The position numbers and the translations under genes were made by a program. Below the pieces are notes generated by a model, which made no database searches, had not been told where the DNA came from, and worked only from the letters and a program-made list of their open reading frames with translations. From a bacterium (GTDB taxonomy: Bacteria > Spirochaetota > UBA4802 > UBA5550), in NCBI GenBank assembly GCA_024224995.1, contig JAAENB010000793.1, positions 1 through 13,223 of the forward strand: a stretch of DNA of 13,223 nt. Reading direction: 5' to 3'. Below, in pieces: positions 5,503 to 13,223 of this stretch; the stretch's first letter is position 1; every line of letters begins with the position of its first letter.

Positions 5503-8076
5503 CTATTTTTCCTCTATTATCGCGCGAATGCTACTAATAAGGTGGGGAAAAAATTTCAGCGTTGCGGGTAGGTGTTCCATGTCAAAGGCCCGGGCATCCC
5601 GGCCAAGCCGCTCTCCCCATCTCGATACAATATCGAGTCCGTACTCACTGCCCAATTCCTCTATATCGCGGGAAAAACTGATTATTTCATTGATAATCCA
5701 GCCCTTTTGTACCCGTTCCCATTTTCCATTTATTTCCGTCTCAAGAATATGCACCAGCTCCGGGAGCCTGGCCTTTTTGACTTCATCAATGCTGCCGGAA
5801 GATAATTCTTGTTCTAATTTTTCTGTCCCGCCGCTTCCTTCGTCCGGCATAAACTTTTTCTTGTTATGCGGCAAGAAGCGTGCCAGCTCCGTGAGAAGCT
5901 CCTGCCGGGAAACGGGTTTTCGCAGCAAACCGTCGCATTTCAGTTCCCGAATTTTTTCTTCATCCTCAACCATTGCCGATGCTGTTACCGCGATAATCCT
6001 GGTCTCGGGCAAACTGCTATCACCCTTAATAATCCCTGTTGCTTCATACCCATCCATGACCGGCATCTTCATATCCATGAGTACAATGCCCGGTTTATGT
6101 TTACGGGCTTCTTCAATGGCTGTCCTGCCGTTCTCTGCCTCCAGGATCGTAAAATTATAATTTTTCAGGGACTCCTTGATGAGCTGCCTGTTCAACTCAT
6201 AATCATCAACAATTAAAATGGTCCCTTCGGTAAACTCATAGGTATATTGTTCCGGTCCCGGCTGCTCTTTCCCGGAGAGAGAACTTACCGGCACATTCTT
6301 TATGTTGATTCGAAAACAACTCCCCTTCCCCGGTTCACTTTCCACCGCTATGGTTCCTCCCATAATTTCTACCAGTCTCCTGGTTATAGAAAGACCCAGC
6401 CCCGTTCCCCCGTATTGTACTGTTCTCTGTCCCTTTTGTTGTTGAAAAGGATCGAATATTGTTTCCAGTTCATCCGCCCTGACCCCTATTCCCGTATCCC
6501 GTACGGAAATAATAATCTCCATTCTACTATGCTCCCCCGCGTCCTGCTTCCCGCTTACGGAAACAGTCACTCTCCCTGCTTCGGTAAATTTGACCGCGTT
6601 GCCAATGAGATTAATAAGAACCTGTTTAAGACGGAATTCATCAAGCAGCAGTCCCCGGGGCAGTGATTCATCATACTCAAACAGTATCTCAACCCCCTTC
6701 CCTTCCGCCTTGTGGTGAAACATCCTGATGGTCTCTCCAAACAAGGCCCGCAAATCTACGGGACTGTAGCTCAATTCCAGCTTGCCCGCTTCAATTTTTG
6801 ACAGGTCAAGAATATCATTTATCAAATTCAGCAGGGTCTTGCCGCTCGATGATATGGCTGCCAGGTACTGCTGCTCCGTCTTTCCTTCGATTACTCCTTC
6901 CAGGAGCTCGGAAAATCCTAAGATAGCGTTCATGGGTGTGCGTATGTCGTGACTCATGTTTGCCAGGAATTCACTCTTTGCCCTGTTTGCCGCGTCCGAT
7001 GCCTCTTTGGCTCTTTTTAATTCCCGGGCCTGTTTCTCCCGGGTAATATCCTCAAGGACTCCTTCATAATACAAAAACCCATCCTCGTCATCCCGTATAA
7101 CATGCGAACTAATACTGCCATGGACAAGACCCCCGTCTTTCCGGTACAGAGTCATTTCAAATCCGCGAATGGAACCATGCCGGTGAAGCTCTTCAATAAA
7201 AACAGGAAGCACGTCCTCTTTGTTCTGAATAAAGAAATCTATGGAAATATTGGCTTCTGTTATCGCTTCCGGTGAATCGTAACCCAGGATCGCCGCGAAA
7301 GCCGGGTTGGCAACAATGATTGTTCCGTCCCTGGAACTCTGAAAAATTCCCTCACTGGCGTTCTCAAATATTCCGCGGTACTTTTTTTCACTCTCCGCCA
7401 GCTCCTGTTCTTTGAGCTTCCGGTGCTCAATCTCATCGTTGATTGTTCCTGTCATGCGGTTAAAATACTGTTCAATTTCATTAAACTCATCGGTAGTATG
7501 AAGGTTCAGCTGGTATCCATAATCGCCCCGGTTTATTTTTTGCAGCCCGTCTACGGTCATTTTTATGGGCCGTAATAAAAACGCCGAAATTACATATATC
7601 AAAATAATATTAAATACTACCAGGCCCAGGGTAAGGAGACTCATCTCCAATAATATATCAAAAAGCCGTTTTTCCAGGATCGCGGTTGTGTAAACTATAG
7701 TTACCTCCCCAATGCGGTCTCCGCCATCCGTACCCTGTTCAATACTAATTGTTTTGTTAATCGTTTTTCCCGATGAATGGGATATTTTTTTTTCTTCTTT
7801 TATGTTTATAAACCCGGTGGTATCTTTTATTGCGATACTTACGATTTCCGGGTCCCTGGCAATGGAAGCGATATTGGTCTTTATATATTCCCGGTCCATG
7901 TCCCAGAGCGGGCCCCGGTTGGTGAGCGCTACTATTTTATTTGTCTTGTCAATCTTTTCATTCAGCCGATCCATGCCTCTTGTGCGTTCGGTTTGCACCT
8001 GGTAAACGGCAAAAAACAGGTTCACCAGGACCGAGGCCAGGCTTACAGCCAGTATTATTTTATGTTTTATTTTCAT
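5503..8076 (-). CDS. membrane hybrid histidine kinase (sensor-HAMP-PAS-HisKA-HATPase-REC)
   Basis: 857 residues. TM1 is about 7-25 and TM2 about 143-168, enclosing a periplasmic sensor of ~115 residues with P-L-W-D-M-D (56-61) and an I-V-S-I-A-I-K-D stretch typical of small extracellular kinase sensors. Then HAMP (169-222, R-P-I-K start), PAS (232-345), HisKA (366-432, H376 in M-S-H-D-I-R-T-P), and HATPase_c (475-592; N493 in G-N-A-V-K-F, D-T-G-I-G at 527-531, G-G-T-G-L-G-L at 556-562). The receiver covers 617-732 (acidic D624/D625, phospho-acceptor D668, T698, K720). All catalytic residues are present, so His to Asp transfer within the protein is expected. Residues 735-857 are a helical tail with no clear domain. 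No separate DNA-binding regulator is adjacent. Upstream there is a short ORF behind the same promoter. The RBS is weak (GGATAT), which may mean translation depends on the short ORF. Confidence 0.94.
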   Translation of the reverse strand: MKIKHKIILAVSLASVLVNLFFAVYQVQTERTRGMDRLNEKIDKTNKIVALTNRGPLWDMDREYIKTNIASIARDPEIVSIAIKDTTGFINIKEEKKISHSSGKTINKTISIEQGTDGGDRIGEVTIVYTTAILEKRLFDILLEMSLLTLGLVVFNIILIYVISAFLLRPIKMTVDGLQKINRGDYGYQLNLHTTDEFNEIEQYFNRMTGTINDEIEHRKLKEQELAESEKKYRGIFENASEGIFQSSRDGTIIVANPAFAAILGYDSPEAITEANISIDFFIQNKEDVLPVFIEELHRHGSIRGFEMTLYRKDGGLVHGSISSHVIRDDEDGFLYYEGVLEDITREKQARELKRAKEASDAANRAKSEFLANMSHDIRTPMNAILGFSELLEGVIEGKTEQQYLAAISSSGKTLLNLINDILDLSKIEAGKLELSYSPVDLRALFGETIRMFHHKAEGKGVEILFEYDESLPRGLLLDEFRLKQVLINLIGNAVKFTEAGRVTVSVSGKQDAGEHSRMEIIISVRDTGIGVRADELETIFDPFQQQKGQRTVQYGGTGLGLSITRRLVEIMGGTIAVESEPGKGSCFRINIKNVPVSSLSGKEQPGPEQYTYEFTEGTILIVDDYELNRQLIKESLKNYNFTILEAENGRTAIEEARKHKPGIVLMDMKMPVMDGYEATGIIKGDSSLPETRIIAVTASAMVEDEEKIRELKCDGLLRKPVSRQELLTELARFLPHNKKKFMPDEGSGGTEKLEQELSSGSIDEVKKARLPELVHILETEINGKWERVQKGWIINEIISFSRDIEELGSEYGLDIVSRWGERLGRDARAFDMEHLPATLKFFPHLISSIRAIIEEK

Positions 8077-8111
8077 TATCGAATATCCATACTAAGAACC
8101 GTCAGTTATCA

Positions 8112-8249
8112 TCAAAGGGGCGAAATCAAAACGCAGCCAGATGATGCTTTCCTGTGTTTTCCTGCTCCTCTTGATTCTACAGTAGAGCTGTTGAGAAAAG
8201 TTATCCCTATTAATAGTGTAAAGACCGCTGCTATACCGGTTTTTTTCAT
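8112..8249 (-). CDS. 45-residue predicted exported peptide, hypothetical
   Basis: A short ORF in the gap between the kinase and the TraB-like gene. Its start ATG (8249-8247) is preceded by AAGGGGG, 3 bases away, a strong though close ribosome binding site and far better than that of the kinase. It begins M-K-K-T-G-I-A-A-V-F-T-L-L-I-G-I-T-F-L, a basic end then a ~15-residue hydrophobic core, then N-S-S-T-V-E-S, then a basic stretch (R-G-A-G-K-H-R-K) and one Cys near the end (residue 39). This is a signal peptide or single-membrane-anchor profile. It lies about 25 bases after the predicted start point of the kinase promoter and 35 bp before the kinase, so the two are probably co-transcribed. 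It could be a secreted peptide, a small membrane partner of the kinase, or a leader ORF setting kinase translation. No homolog recognised; it could also be chance. Confidence 0.5.
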   Translation of the reverse strand: MKKTGIAAVFTLLIGITFLNSSTVESRGAGKHRKASSGCVLISPL

Positions 8250-8280
8250 GTTCCCCCTTTTTAGCCTGTTCTTTATATTT

Positions 8281-8309
8281 AATATAACAGTATTATTTTA
8301 TTAGTTCAA
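8281..8309 (-). promoter_or_regulatory. sigma-70-type promoter for short ORF and histidine kinase
   Basis: On the minus strand: TTGAAC (8309-8304), exactly 17 bp, TATATT (8286-8281). Start predicted near 8274, just before the short ORF and about 198 bases before the kinase ATG. Confidence 0.72.
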
Positions 8310-8362
8310 GGAAAAAAGAGGGTTATTTTCAAGGAAGACGCATCGCAAAGGGAGGGATTTTG

Positions 8363-8411
8363 AAAAGGGGAACAGGCTCGGGACAAAGCTCCTGGCCCTG
8401 CCCCTTGTTCC
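8363..8411 (-). terminator. imperfect stem-loop after the TraB-like gene, possible terminator
   Basis: On the minus strand GGAACA (8411-8406) pairs with TGTTCC (8374-8369), with further inner pairing GGC/GCC and GGG/CCC. It is followed by CCTTTTC. It lies about 18 bases past the stop of the TraB-like gene. The T tail is short, so efficiency is doubtful. Confidence 0.45.
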
Positions 8412-8429
8412 TTGAACCTGTTTTTTTTA

Positions 8430-9668
8430 TTAAAACAAATTCAAATCTTTAAAAAAGGCTGCCGCCTTCGCTCCCCCAACAAATGTCCCAATAGCAGATC
8501 CTATGGACGAAAGAATAAAAACTATCAATATTTTGGTAACCCTGTTCTGCCACCACCGGCGCAGCTTCATTGATCCTTTCTGGATCTCTTCAAAATCTAC
8601 TACCCGGGGCTTTACCAGGAAGGCCTGAACAAAGGCTGTTACAAATCCGGCTCCAATAGCGGGATTTAAACTTGTTATTGGGGCTGCAATAAATCCAGCG
8701 ACTATTGTACCCGGATGCGCTGCGGCCAGGATACAGCCAATTGCAGTTAATGAACCATTTGCCACAATCCAGTATATCGACATTTCTATTCCGGCACCTT
8801 TGTCTCCAAAGATAAAAATCAAGGCAAAAACAGCGGCAATTATGAGGGGAATGATCCAGGGAATTATCTTTCCCGCTTTTGACGGCGGCGGTATAAAATT
8901 GATCTCGTCCATCTTTTCAGAAGGAACAGGCTCTTCAAAGAGCTTCAGCATGCCCGGTACATGGCCCGCTCCTACAGTCGCCACGGTCACTTCGCCCAGG
9001 TTATTTTGTATCTCATGGGTTAAATATATATCCCGCTCATCAATTAACACCTTTTTGGTTATGGGCAGCTCTTCTGCAAAGCTCTCAACCAGGGTATTTA
9101 TGGCGTCCATGGACTTTAATTTTTCAATGTCCATCTCTTCCAGTTCCTGCATATCGTCCTCATCGCCAAAAAGCAGGGAGGCCAAAAGCTTCATCTTGTC
9201 CATAAAACGGGTTAAACGCCAGGCCCGCTTTAAGGTGGTGCCGATATTCCTGTCGGCCAGTACCAGGCGCGCGCCCTTCTCATCTGCAAGCTCATAGGCC
9301 CGCATAAATTCCTTTCCCGGCTCACTCCCGGTCTTCTCCGATATGCGCTTCTGAAAAGAACCAAGCAGGAGCTGGCCTATAAACGCGAAAAACTGTTTTT
9401 TCCGGATCAGTTCAAGTATGTTGATATTCTCATATTTGGTCTTGTTTTTCAAGCGGTCGTACCGCTGGTCATCGAGCTCCACGCATATGGTATCGGGATT
9501 TACCTCGTTGATGGTTTCCTCAACAAGTGTTACCGATTCGGCTGAGACATGAGCCGTCCCCACCAGGTAAAGCTTCTTCTCTTTTTTCTCTTCTGTCTCT
9601 TCCTTAAAGGTTAGCAGGTGCACATTCTGCGATAGTTCTTCAACTACCGGTCTGGTATAGTTATTCAT
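8430..9668 (-). CDS. TraB/PrgY-family membrane protein
   Basis: 412 residues. The N-terminal ~250 residues are the TraB domain of the TIKI/GumN/EreA-like group: G-T-A-H-V-S (37-42, His40), C-V-E-L-D (62-66, Glu64), L-A-D-R-N-I-G-T-T-L-K-R-A-W (137-150), D-E-R-D (210-213) and G-A-G-H-V-P-G-M (233-240, His236). These conserved His/Glu residues are thought to bind metal. A hydrophobic C-terminal half has about four membrane segments (268-288, 296-317, 320-350, 377-399) with a Pro/Gly-rich stretch between. Enterococcal PrgY/TraB lowers secreted peptide pheromone activity; the role of the widespread bacterial and archaeal members is unsettled. Start ATG 9668 has only a weak GGAA before it. It lies downstream of a receptor gene with an 82-bp gap and no terminator, so read-through is possible, but it has its own TTGACA box. 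Confidence 0.88.
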   Translation of the reverse strand: MNNYTRPVVEELSQNVHLLTFKEETEEKKEKKLYLVGTAHVSAESVTLVEETINEVNPDTICVELDDQRYDRLKNKTKYENINILELIRKKQFFAFIGQLLLGSFQKRISEKTGSEPGKEFMRAYELADEKGARLVLADRNIGTTLKRAWRLTRFMDKMKLLASLLFGDEDDMQELEEMDIEKLKSMDAINTLVESFAEELPITKKVLIDERDIYLTHEIQNNLGEVTVATVGAGHVPGMLKLFEEPVPSEKMDEINFIPPPSKAGKIIPWIIPLIIAAVFALIFIFGDKGAGIEMSIYWIVANGSLTAIGCILAAAHPGTIVAGFIAAPITSLNPAIGAGFVTAFVQAFLVKPRVVDFEEIQKGSMKLRRWWQNRVTKILIVFILSSIGSAIGTFVGGAKAAAFFKDLNLF

Positions 9669-9704
9669 ATTTTTATTCCGTGTTATAGATATAATAGATA
9701 AAGA

Positions 9705-9735
9705 TACCGGATATGGTATGTACCGGATATGTCAA
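9705..9735 (-). promoter_or_regulatory. TTGACA box with 11-bp tandem direct repeat upstream of the TraB-like gene
   Basis: TACCGGATATG occurs at 9705-9715 and again at 9721-9731, a 16-bp period. A perfect -35 box, TTGACA on the minus strand, spans 9735-9730 and touches the second repeat. The best -10 (TATCCG, 16-bp spacer) is poor and lies inside the repeats, so the promoter may need an activator or another sigma factor. TATTAT (9696-9691) is another -10 but with no -35 at the right distance. Confidence 0.45.
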
Positions 9736-9750
9736 GGAATAATTAAGTCT

Positions 9751-9820
9751 TCAAAACTCATACTTCAGCCCTATCAAAAAAGTCCTGCCCGGCTGGGGAT
9801 GATAGGGCGGTGAAAACCCG
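9751..9820. repeat. paralogous 3'-end repeat, copy 1
   Basis: The last 70 bases of this receptor gene match 12121-12190 at 68 of 70 positions by direct comparison. Identity then drops slowly further into the genes. Confidence 0.85.
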
Positions 9821-12033
9821 CCGGGATTCACATTGGTATCCACATCATATTCCTCTCTCAGGCTTTCGGCAGCCCCCCTGCCCACCCCGTAAAACTGCTC
9901 ATCGAAGAGGTTCATTATTATAAACCGGGCTTCCAGCCTGTCGTCTAAAAACCTTCGAAAGGTCATTACCAGGTTTGCCTTTATATATGATGGCGCATAG
10001 CCGCTGTTATATTTTATTAACCACCGGTTATCGCCCTGGGCTTTTCTCTTTCCCACCCAATTTACCCGGAAATTAATATTTACGTGCCGTTCCCATAATT
10101 CCCAGTTCATTCCGGCGTTCACTTTATGCCGCGCGATCCGTTCCACTTCCTGCCATAATTCAAAAAATCCGTCCCTATGGCCCTGGGCTTTTCCTTCCGT
10201 ATAAATATAGTTCGCGTAGACCTGCAAGCTGCCGAAGAATCCCAGTTTCTTAAAAACCTGGATATCTCCCACTACGGAAATCCCCCGTACCCACTGAGAA
10301 TCCTTATTAAAGTATTGATACCCTCCCATCATGGACGAACTCGACACTGTGCCGATAAAATCTTTCATATACGATAAAAACAGGTTGGACCGTATATTAA
10401 AAACAGTCCCGGCCCGCGCGTTCAGTTCAAGCTCCCCGGTATAACTCTTTTCCGGTTCAAGATCGGGATTCGAGTACCAGGAACTTTTTAGCTCAAAATT
10501 ACTGGGCTGACGAAAGGCTGTACCAAATAAAACTTTCATAGTCCAGATGTCTCCGAATGCTCCAACCACTCCCGCGCGGGGATTAATTATCGATCCGAAT
10601 TCCGTGCTGCCGTCGTAACGGGCTCCCACTGAAGAAGATAAAAAGTCTGTCCACCTGTTCTTTGACTGTATATAGACTGCCGCTTCAAATACATCACTGT
10701 CCTGTACTTCCTTATAAAGACCAATCCCATCCCCGGCATAGGCTAAATCCCAGGATGAATCCATAAGCGGCGAATAAAAAGTGTCATCATCATTCAGGGT
10801 TGTTTTTAAAGCTCCTTTCCTGCTGAACATGCCCCGGACTCCAAGTAAGGCATTATGATTGGAATTAATATCATAACAAAGCCGCTCTTCTATGTATGCC
10901 TGCTTGCCGGAGGAGAAAAGCGCTTTTCTCATGTTATCAAACTGGTATGTATACTGCACTCCCGTCCCCGGCATTGTGTCCGCTACCCGGTAGACTGCTG
11001 CCGATTCCAGCCTCAATTTCGCCGCCGGTTTAATTTTATTCTTCAAATAAAAGTGATACCCTCTTCGGTGAGCCTGGTGATCATCATCACAGGTATAGTA
11101 TTCATACCCGCTTACATACGATGAACTTCCCCGCTCTATGTCCCAATAATAAACTCCTATCTCCGTACTTTCTGTTGACAGCTTTACCCGGAACGCCGTA
11201 GAATTTACCCAGTTATTAAACCCGTCCGGTATTGCCTGCCCTGCCGATGGATTGGCCGCGTTTGTTTGATACGTCCCGTCCGCGGTATAGTTCCTTTCCA
11301 GGGTATTGGGCGCTATATTATTATGAAAATAACTCCCGGGATCGTAGCGCCCTGTTCCATTGTCTCCATCCGTATCATACTTTCTTACGGAGAGCATAAG
11401 GTGAAAATCTTCAAACTTTTTCCCGTACATGAGCTTAATATCCCGCTCGTTCGTTTGCCATCCATACTCCGTATCAATATAGATCCCTTCATAATTTTTC
11501 TGCGTTATTAAATGAATAACTCCGGCGTATGCCTGGGCTCCGTACAGGGCCGAGCCCGGTCCCAGTACTACCTCTATGCGGTCCAGGTCATGGAACAACT
11601 GCTCATACGTCCACAAATTAGACCAGTTAAAGTTGATAAAATTCTGAACGATGCCGTCTACCATAATAAGAATCTTGGCATTACCCACGTCTCCCCCGAT
11701 TCCCCGGGTCAATCCAAAAGAGGTATACTCCCCTGCCCCGTCATTGTACATCATAAAATCAAACCCCGGGATATCCTCGCACACCTCCACCAGGGTCCGG
11801 TACCCCCTTCGCTTTATCATCTCTTTTGTTATTACGGTTACATTTGAGGGAGCCTCTCTCTGGGTCTCTGCTTTCAGAGAGGGTGTTACAACAAGCCTGC
11901 CCAGCTGCTCTTCCAGGTAAAAGAAAGAAGTTTCTTCATTGGAAGAAACAGCAGTCTCCTGAGCCCTTAGCCGACTACTGTTCAATAATAGAAAAACCAA
12001 AAATAATACGATTGATACAATAGAAAACCTCAT
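9751..12033 (-). CDS. TonB-dependent outer-membrane receptor
   Basis: 760 residues. Signal peptide 1-24 (hydrophobic 5-18, cut after L-R-A). A TonB-box-like L-G-R-L-V-V-T-P-S at 44-52 is followed by the plug (about 58-178): A-P-S-N-V-T-V-I-T, I-P-G-F, and the usual D-R-I-E-V-V-L-G-P-G-S-A-L-Y-G (151-165) with G-V-I-H-L-I-T. The rest (185-760) is a 22-strand beta-barrel pattern ending G-L-K-Y-E-F, the terminal Phe outer-membrane assembly signal; F-R-Q-P-S-N-F-E-L and N-P-D-L-E-P-E-K are classic barrel motifs. Receptors of this BtuB/FepA-like group import iron chelates, haem, cobalamin or metals with ExbB-ExbD-TonB energy (none encoded here). A Cys/His/Asp cluster at 315-327 could be a metal-binding external loop (inference). 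Substrate not predictable. GGAG lies 5 bases before ATG. It is followed by its paralog's unit upstream, separated by 87 bp. Confidence 0.95.
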   Translation of the reverse strand: MRFSIVSIVLFLVFLLLNSSRLRAQETAVSSNEETSFFYLEEQLGRLVVTPSLKAETQREAPSNVTVITKEMIKRRGYRTLVEVCEDIPGFDFMMYNDGAGEYTSFGLTRGIGGDVGNAKILIMVDGIVQNFINFNWSNLWTYEQLFHDLDRIEVVLGPGSALYGAQAYAGVIHLITQKNYEGIYIDTEYGWQTNERDIKLMYGKKFEDFHLMLSVRKYDTDGDNGTGRYDPGSYFHNNIAPNTLERNYTADGTYQTNAANPSAGQAIPDGFNNWVNSTAFRVKLSTESTEIGVYYWDIERGSSSYVSGYEYYTCDDDHQAHRRGYHFYLKNKIKPAAKLRLESAAVYRVADTMPGTGVQYTYQFDNMRKALFSSGKQAYIEERLCYDINSNHNALLGVRGMFSRKGALKTTLNDDDTFYSPLMDSSWDLAYAGDGIGLYKEVQDSDVFEAAVYIQSKNRWTDFLSSSVGARYDGSTEFGSIINPRAGVVGAFGDIWTMKVLFGTAFRQPSNFELKSSWYSNPDLEPEKSYTGELELNARAGTVFNIRSNLFLSYMKDFIGTVSSSSMMGGYQYFNKDSQWVRGISVVGDIQVFKKLGFFGSLQVYANYIYTEGKAQGHRDGFFELWQEVERIARHKVNAGMNWELWERHVNINFRVNWVGKRKAQGDNRWLIKYNSGYAPSYIKANLVMTFRRFLDDRLEARFIIMNLFDEQFYGVGRGAAESLREEYDVDTNVNPGGFSPPYHPQPGRTFLIGLKYEF

Positions 12034-12050
12034 CCCTTCTCCATGACACT

Positions 12051-12079
12051 ACTATATCACTTTCCGGCTATCCTGTACA
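12051..12079 (-). promoter_or_regulatory. candidate promoter for the complete receptor gene
   Basis: On the minus strand: TGTACA (12079-12074), exactly 17 bp, TATAGT (12056-12051). The start would be near 12044, leaving a leader of about 10 bases. The -35 is 4 of 6 to consensus. No terminator is seen after the upstream paralog, so co-transcription is also possible. No Fur-like box was recognised by eye. Confidence 0.5.
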
Positions 12080-12120
12080 CTTTATTTTTGATTAAGATCT
12101 ATTTTTTTAATAACTATTTT

Positions 12121-12190
12121 TCAAAACTCATACTTCAGCCCTACCAGAAAAGTCCTGCCCGGCTGGGGATGATAGGGCGGTGAAAACCCG
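12121..12190. repeat. paralogous 3'-end repeat, copy 2
   Basis: Matches 9751-9820 at 68 of 70 positions (differences at the 24th and 27th base). A direct repeat about 2.37 kb apart, long enough to permit recombination between the receptor genes. Confidence 0.85.
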
Positions 12191-13223
12191 TAGGGATTTA
12201 CATTGGTATCCACATCATATTCCTCTCTCAAACTTTCGGCGCCTCCCCTGCCTACCCCGTACAACTGCTCATCAAAGATATTCTTCACAATAAACCGGGC
12301 TTCCAGCCTGTCGTCCAAAAACCTTCGAAAGGTGAGTACCAGGTTTGCCTTTATATACGATGGCGCATACCCTTTGTTATATTTGATCAACCACTTGTTG
12401 GTGCTCTGGGCTTTTCTCTTTCCCACCCAGTTTACCCGGAAATTTATATTGACGCGCCGTTCCAATAATTCCCAGTTCATGCCAAAGTTAACTTTATGCC
12501 GCGCGATCCGTTCCACTTCCTGCCATAATTCAAAAAATTCGTCCCTATCTCCGGTCCCTTTTCCTTCGGTATAAATATAGTTCGCGTATACCTGCAAACT
12601 TCCCAGGAACGGAAGCTTGTTAAAAACCTGGTAATCTCCCACCAGGGAGACCCCTCGTACCCACTGGGCATCTTTATTGATGTATTTATATCCCGCGACC
12701 ATTGAAGGATCGGACACGGTTCCTATAAAATCGTTCATATACGACAAAAACAGGTTAGACCGAATATTCACAATAGAACCGACGCGCGCGTTTATCTCTA
12801 TCTCTCCCGTATGGATCTTCTCCGGTTCAAGATCGGGATTACCGTACCAGGGATTTACCAGCTCAAAAGAGCTGGGCTGGCGAAAGGCTGCTCCATAGAG
12901 TCCTTTTATCGTCCATACCTCGCCAACTTTTCCCACGACCCCGGCCCGGGGATTAACAATGGCTCCAAATTCCGTGCTATAATCAAAGCGTGCTCCCAGG
13001 GATGACGAAAGGAAACCGGTCCACTTGTTCGCGGATTGCACATACCCTGCCATTTCAAAGGTTTTGCTTACCTTTTCTTCTCGATACAATCCTAATCCTG
13101 TCCCGTCATTTGCCAGGGTCCAGGATGAATCAATCAGTGATGAATACGTGGTATCAAAATCATTTGTCCTGTCCAGGCTGTCCAGTATGGAACCTTTCAT
13201 GCTGTACATTCCCCGCATTCCAA
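12121..13223 (-). CDS. second TonB-dependent receptor, 5' end beyond the window
   Basis: The visible part is the C-terminal ~367 residues of the barrel; the frame is open at the right edge (G-M-R-G-M matches G-V-R-G-M of the neighbour), so ATG 13218 is internal. It has F-R-Q-P-S-S-F-E-L, N-P-D-L-E-P-E-K, N-I-R-S-N-L-F-L-S-Y-M and a final G-L-K-Y-E-F with TGA at 12121-12123. It aligns throughout with the receptor downstream. The last 75 residues differ at 8 positions (about 89% identical); toward the 5' end similarity falls. The two are a recent tandem duplication or have been homogenised. Signal peptide, TonB box and plug are outside the window. Confidence 0.93.
   Translation of the reverse strand, partial: GMRGMYSMKGSILDSLDRTNDFDTTYSSLIDSSWTLANDGTGLGLYREEKVSKTFEMAGYVQSANKWTGFLSSSLGARFDYSTEFGAIVNPRAGVVGKVGEVWTIKGLYGAAFRQPSSFELVNPWYGNPDLEPEKIHTGEIEINARVGSIVNIRSNLFLSYMNDFIGTVSDPSMVAGYKYINKDAQWVRGVSLVGDYQVFNKLPFLGSLQVYANYIYTEGKGTGDRDEFFELWQEVERIARHKVNFGMNWELLERRVNINFRVNWVGKRKAQSTNKWLIKYNKGYAPSYIKANLVLTFRRFLDDRLEARFIVKNIFDEQLYGVGRGGAESLREEYDVDTNVNPYGFSPPYHPQPGRTFLVGLKYEF

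Noticed and set aside
5528..6160. Long plus-strand open frames opposite the histidine kinase, e.g. 210 residues
   Set aside because: They are antisense shadows of the kinase coding sequence, with low-complexity Ser/Arg-rich translations and no ribosome binding site.

Overview
The window comes from a Gram-negative bacterium with moderate G+C. Two TonB-dependent outer-membrane receptors show an outer membrane. One lipoprotein has a loose, spirochaete-like lipobox and one small gene resembles flagellar FlgM, so a spirochaete or deltaproteobacterium-like host is plausible. That placement is inference; there is no rRNA or marker gene to settle it. No transposase, phage gene, CRISPR array, tRNA or rRNA was seen. 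|| Left part (1-3.9 kb): the tail of an EamA-type permease (+) is followed by a small FlgM-like gene (+) with a good ribosome binding site and a strong terminator. A TetR-family repressor (-) is divergent from a 725-residue NDP-forming acyl-CoA synthetase (+). The 261-bp divergent region holds three copies of a GGTTAGT/ACTAAC motif over the likely synthetase promoter, so the TetR protein probably controls the synthetase. Three copies of a separate 17-bp motif built on AGAGCTCTGAGGT lie at 176, 1449 and 1506. || Centre (3.9-8.4 kb): a bidirectional terminator separates the synthetase from a convergent lipoprotein made of seven DGGY-type repeats, probably a seven-bladed beta-propeller. This gene has its own near-consensus promoter. 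Next is a hybrid histidine kinase (sensor-HAMP-PAS-HisKA-HATPase-REC) with an unassigned helical tail. A 45-codon ORF with a strong ribosome binding site and an export-signal-like N-terminus lies between the kinase promoter and the kinase start. It is the most interesting overlooked gene here. || Right part (8.4-13.2 kb): a TraB/PrgY-family membrane protein (-), preceded by a TTGACA box and an 11-bp tandem direct repeat, then two tandem paralogous TonB-dependent receptors (-), the second cut by the window edge. Their 3' ends are almost identical at the DNA level. || From about 4 kb onward every gene is on the minus strand, but promoters and terminators split them into several short units. The window reads as chromosomal sequence centred on sensing, envelope functions and acyl-CoA/acid metabolism. 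No linked multi-gene novel system could be demonstrated.
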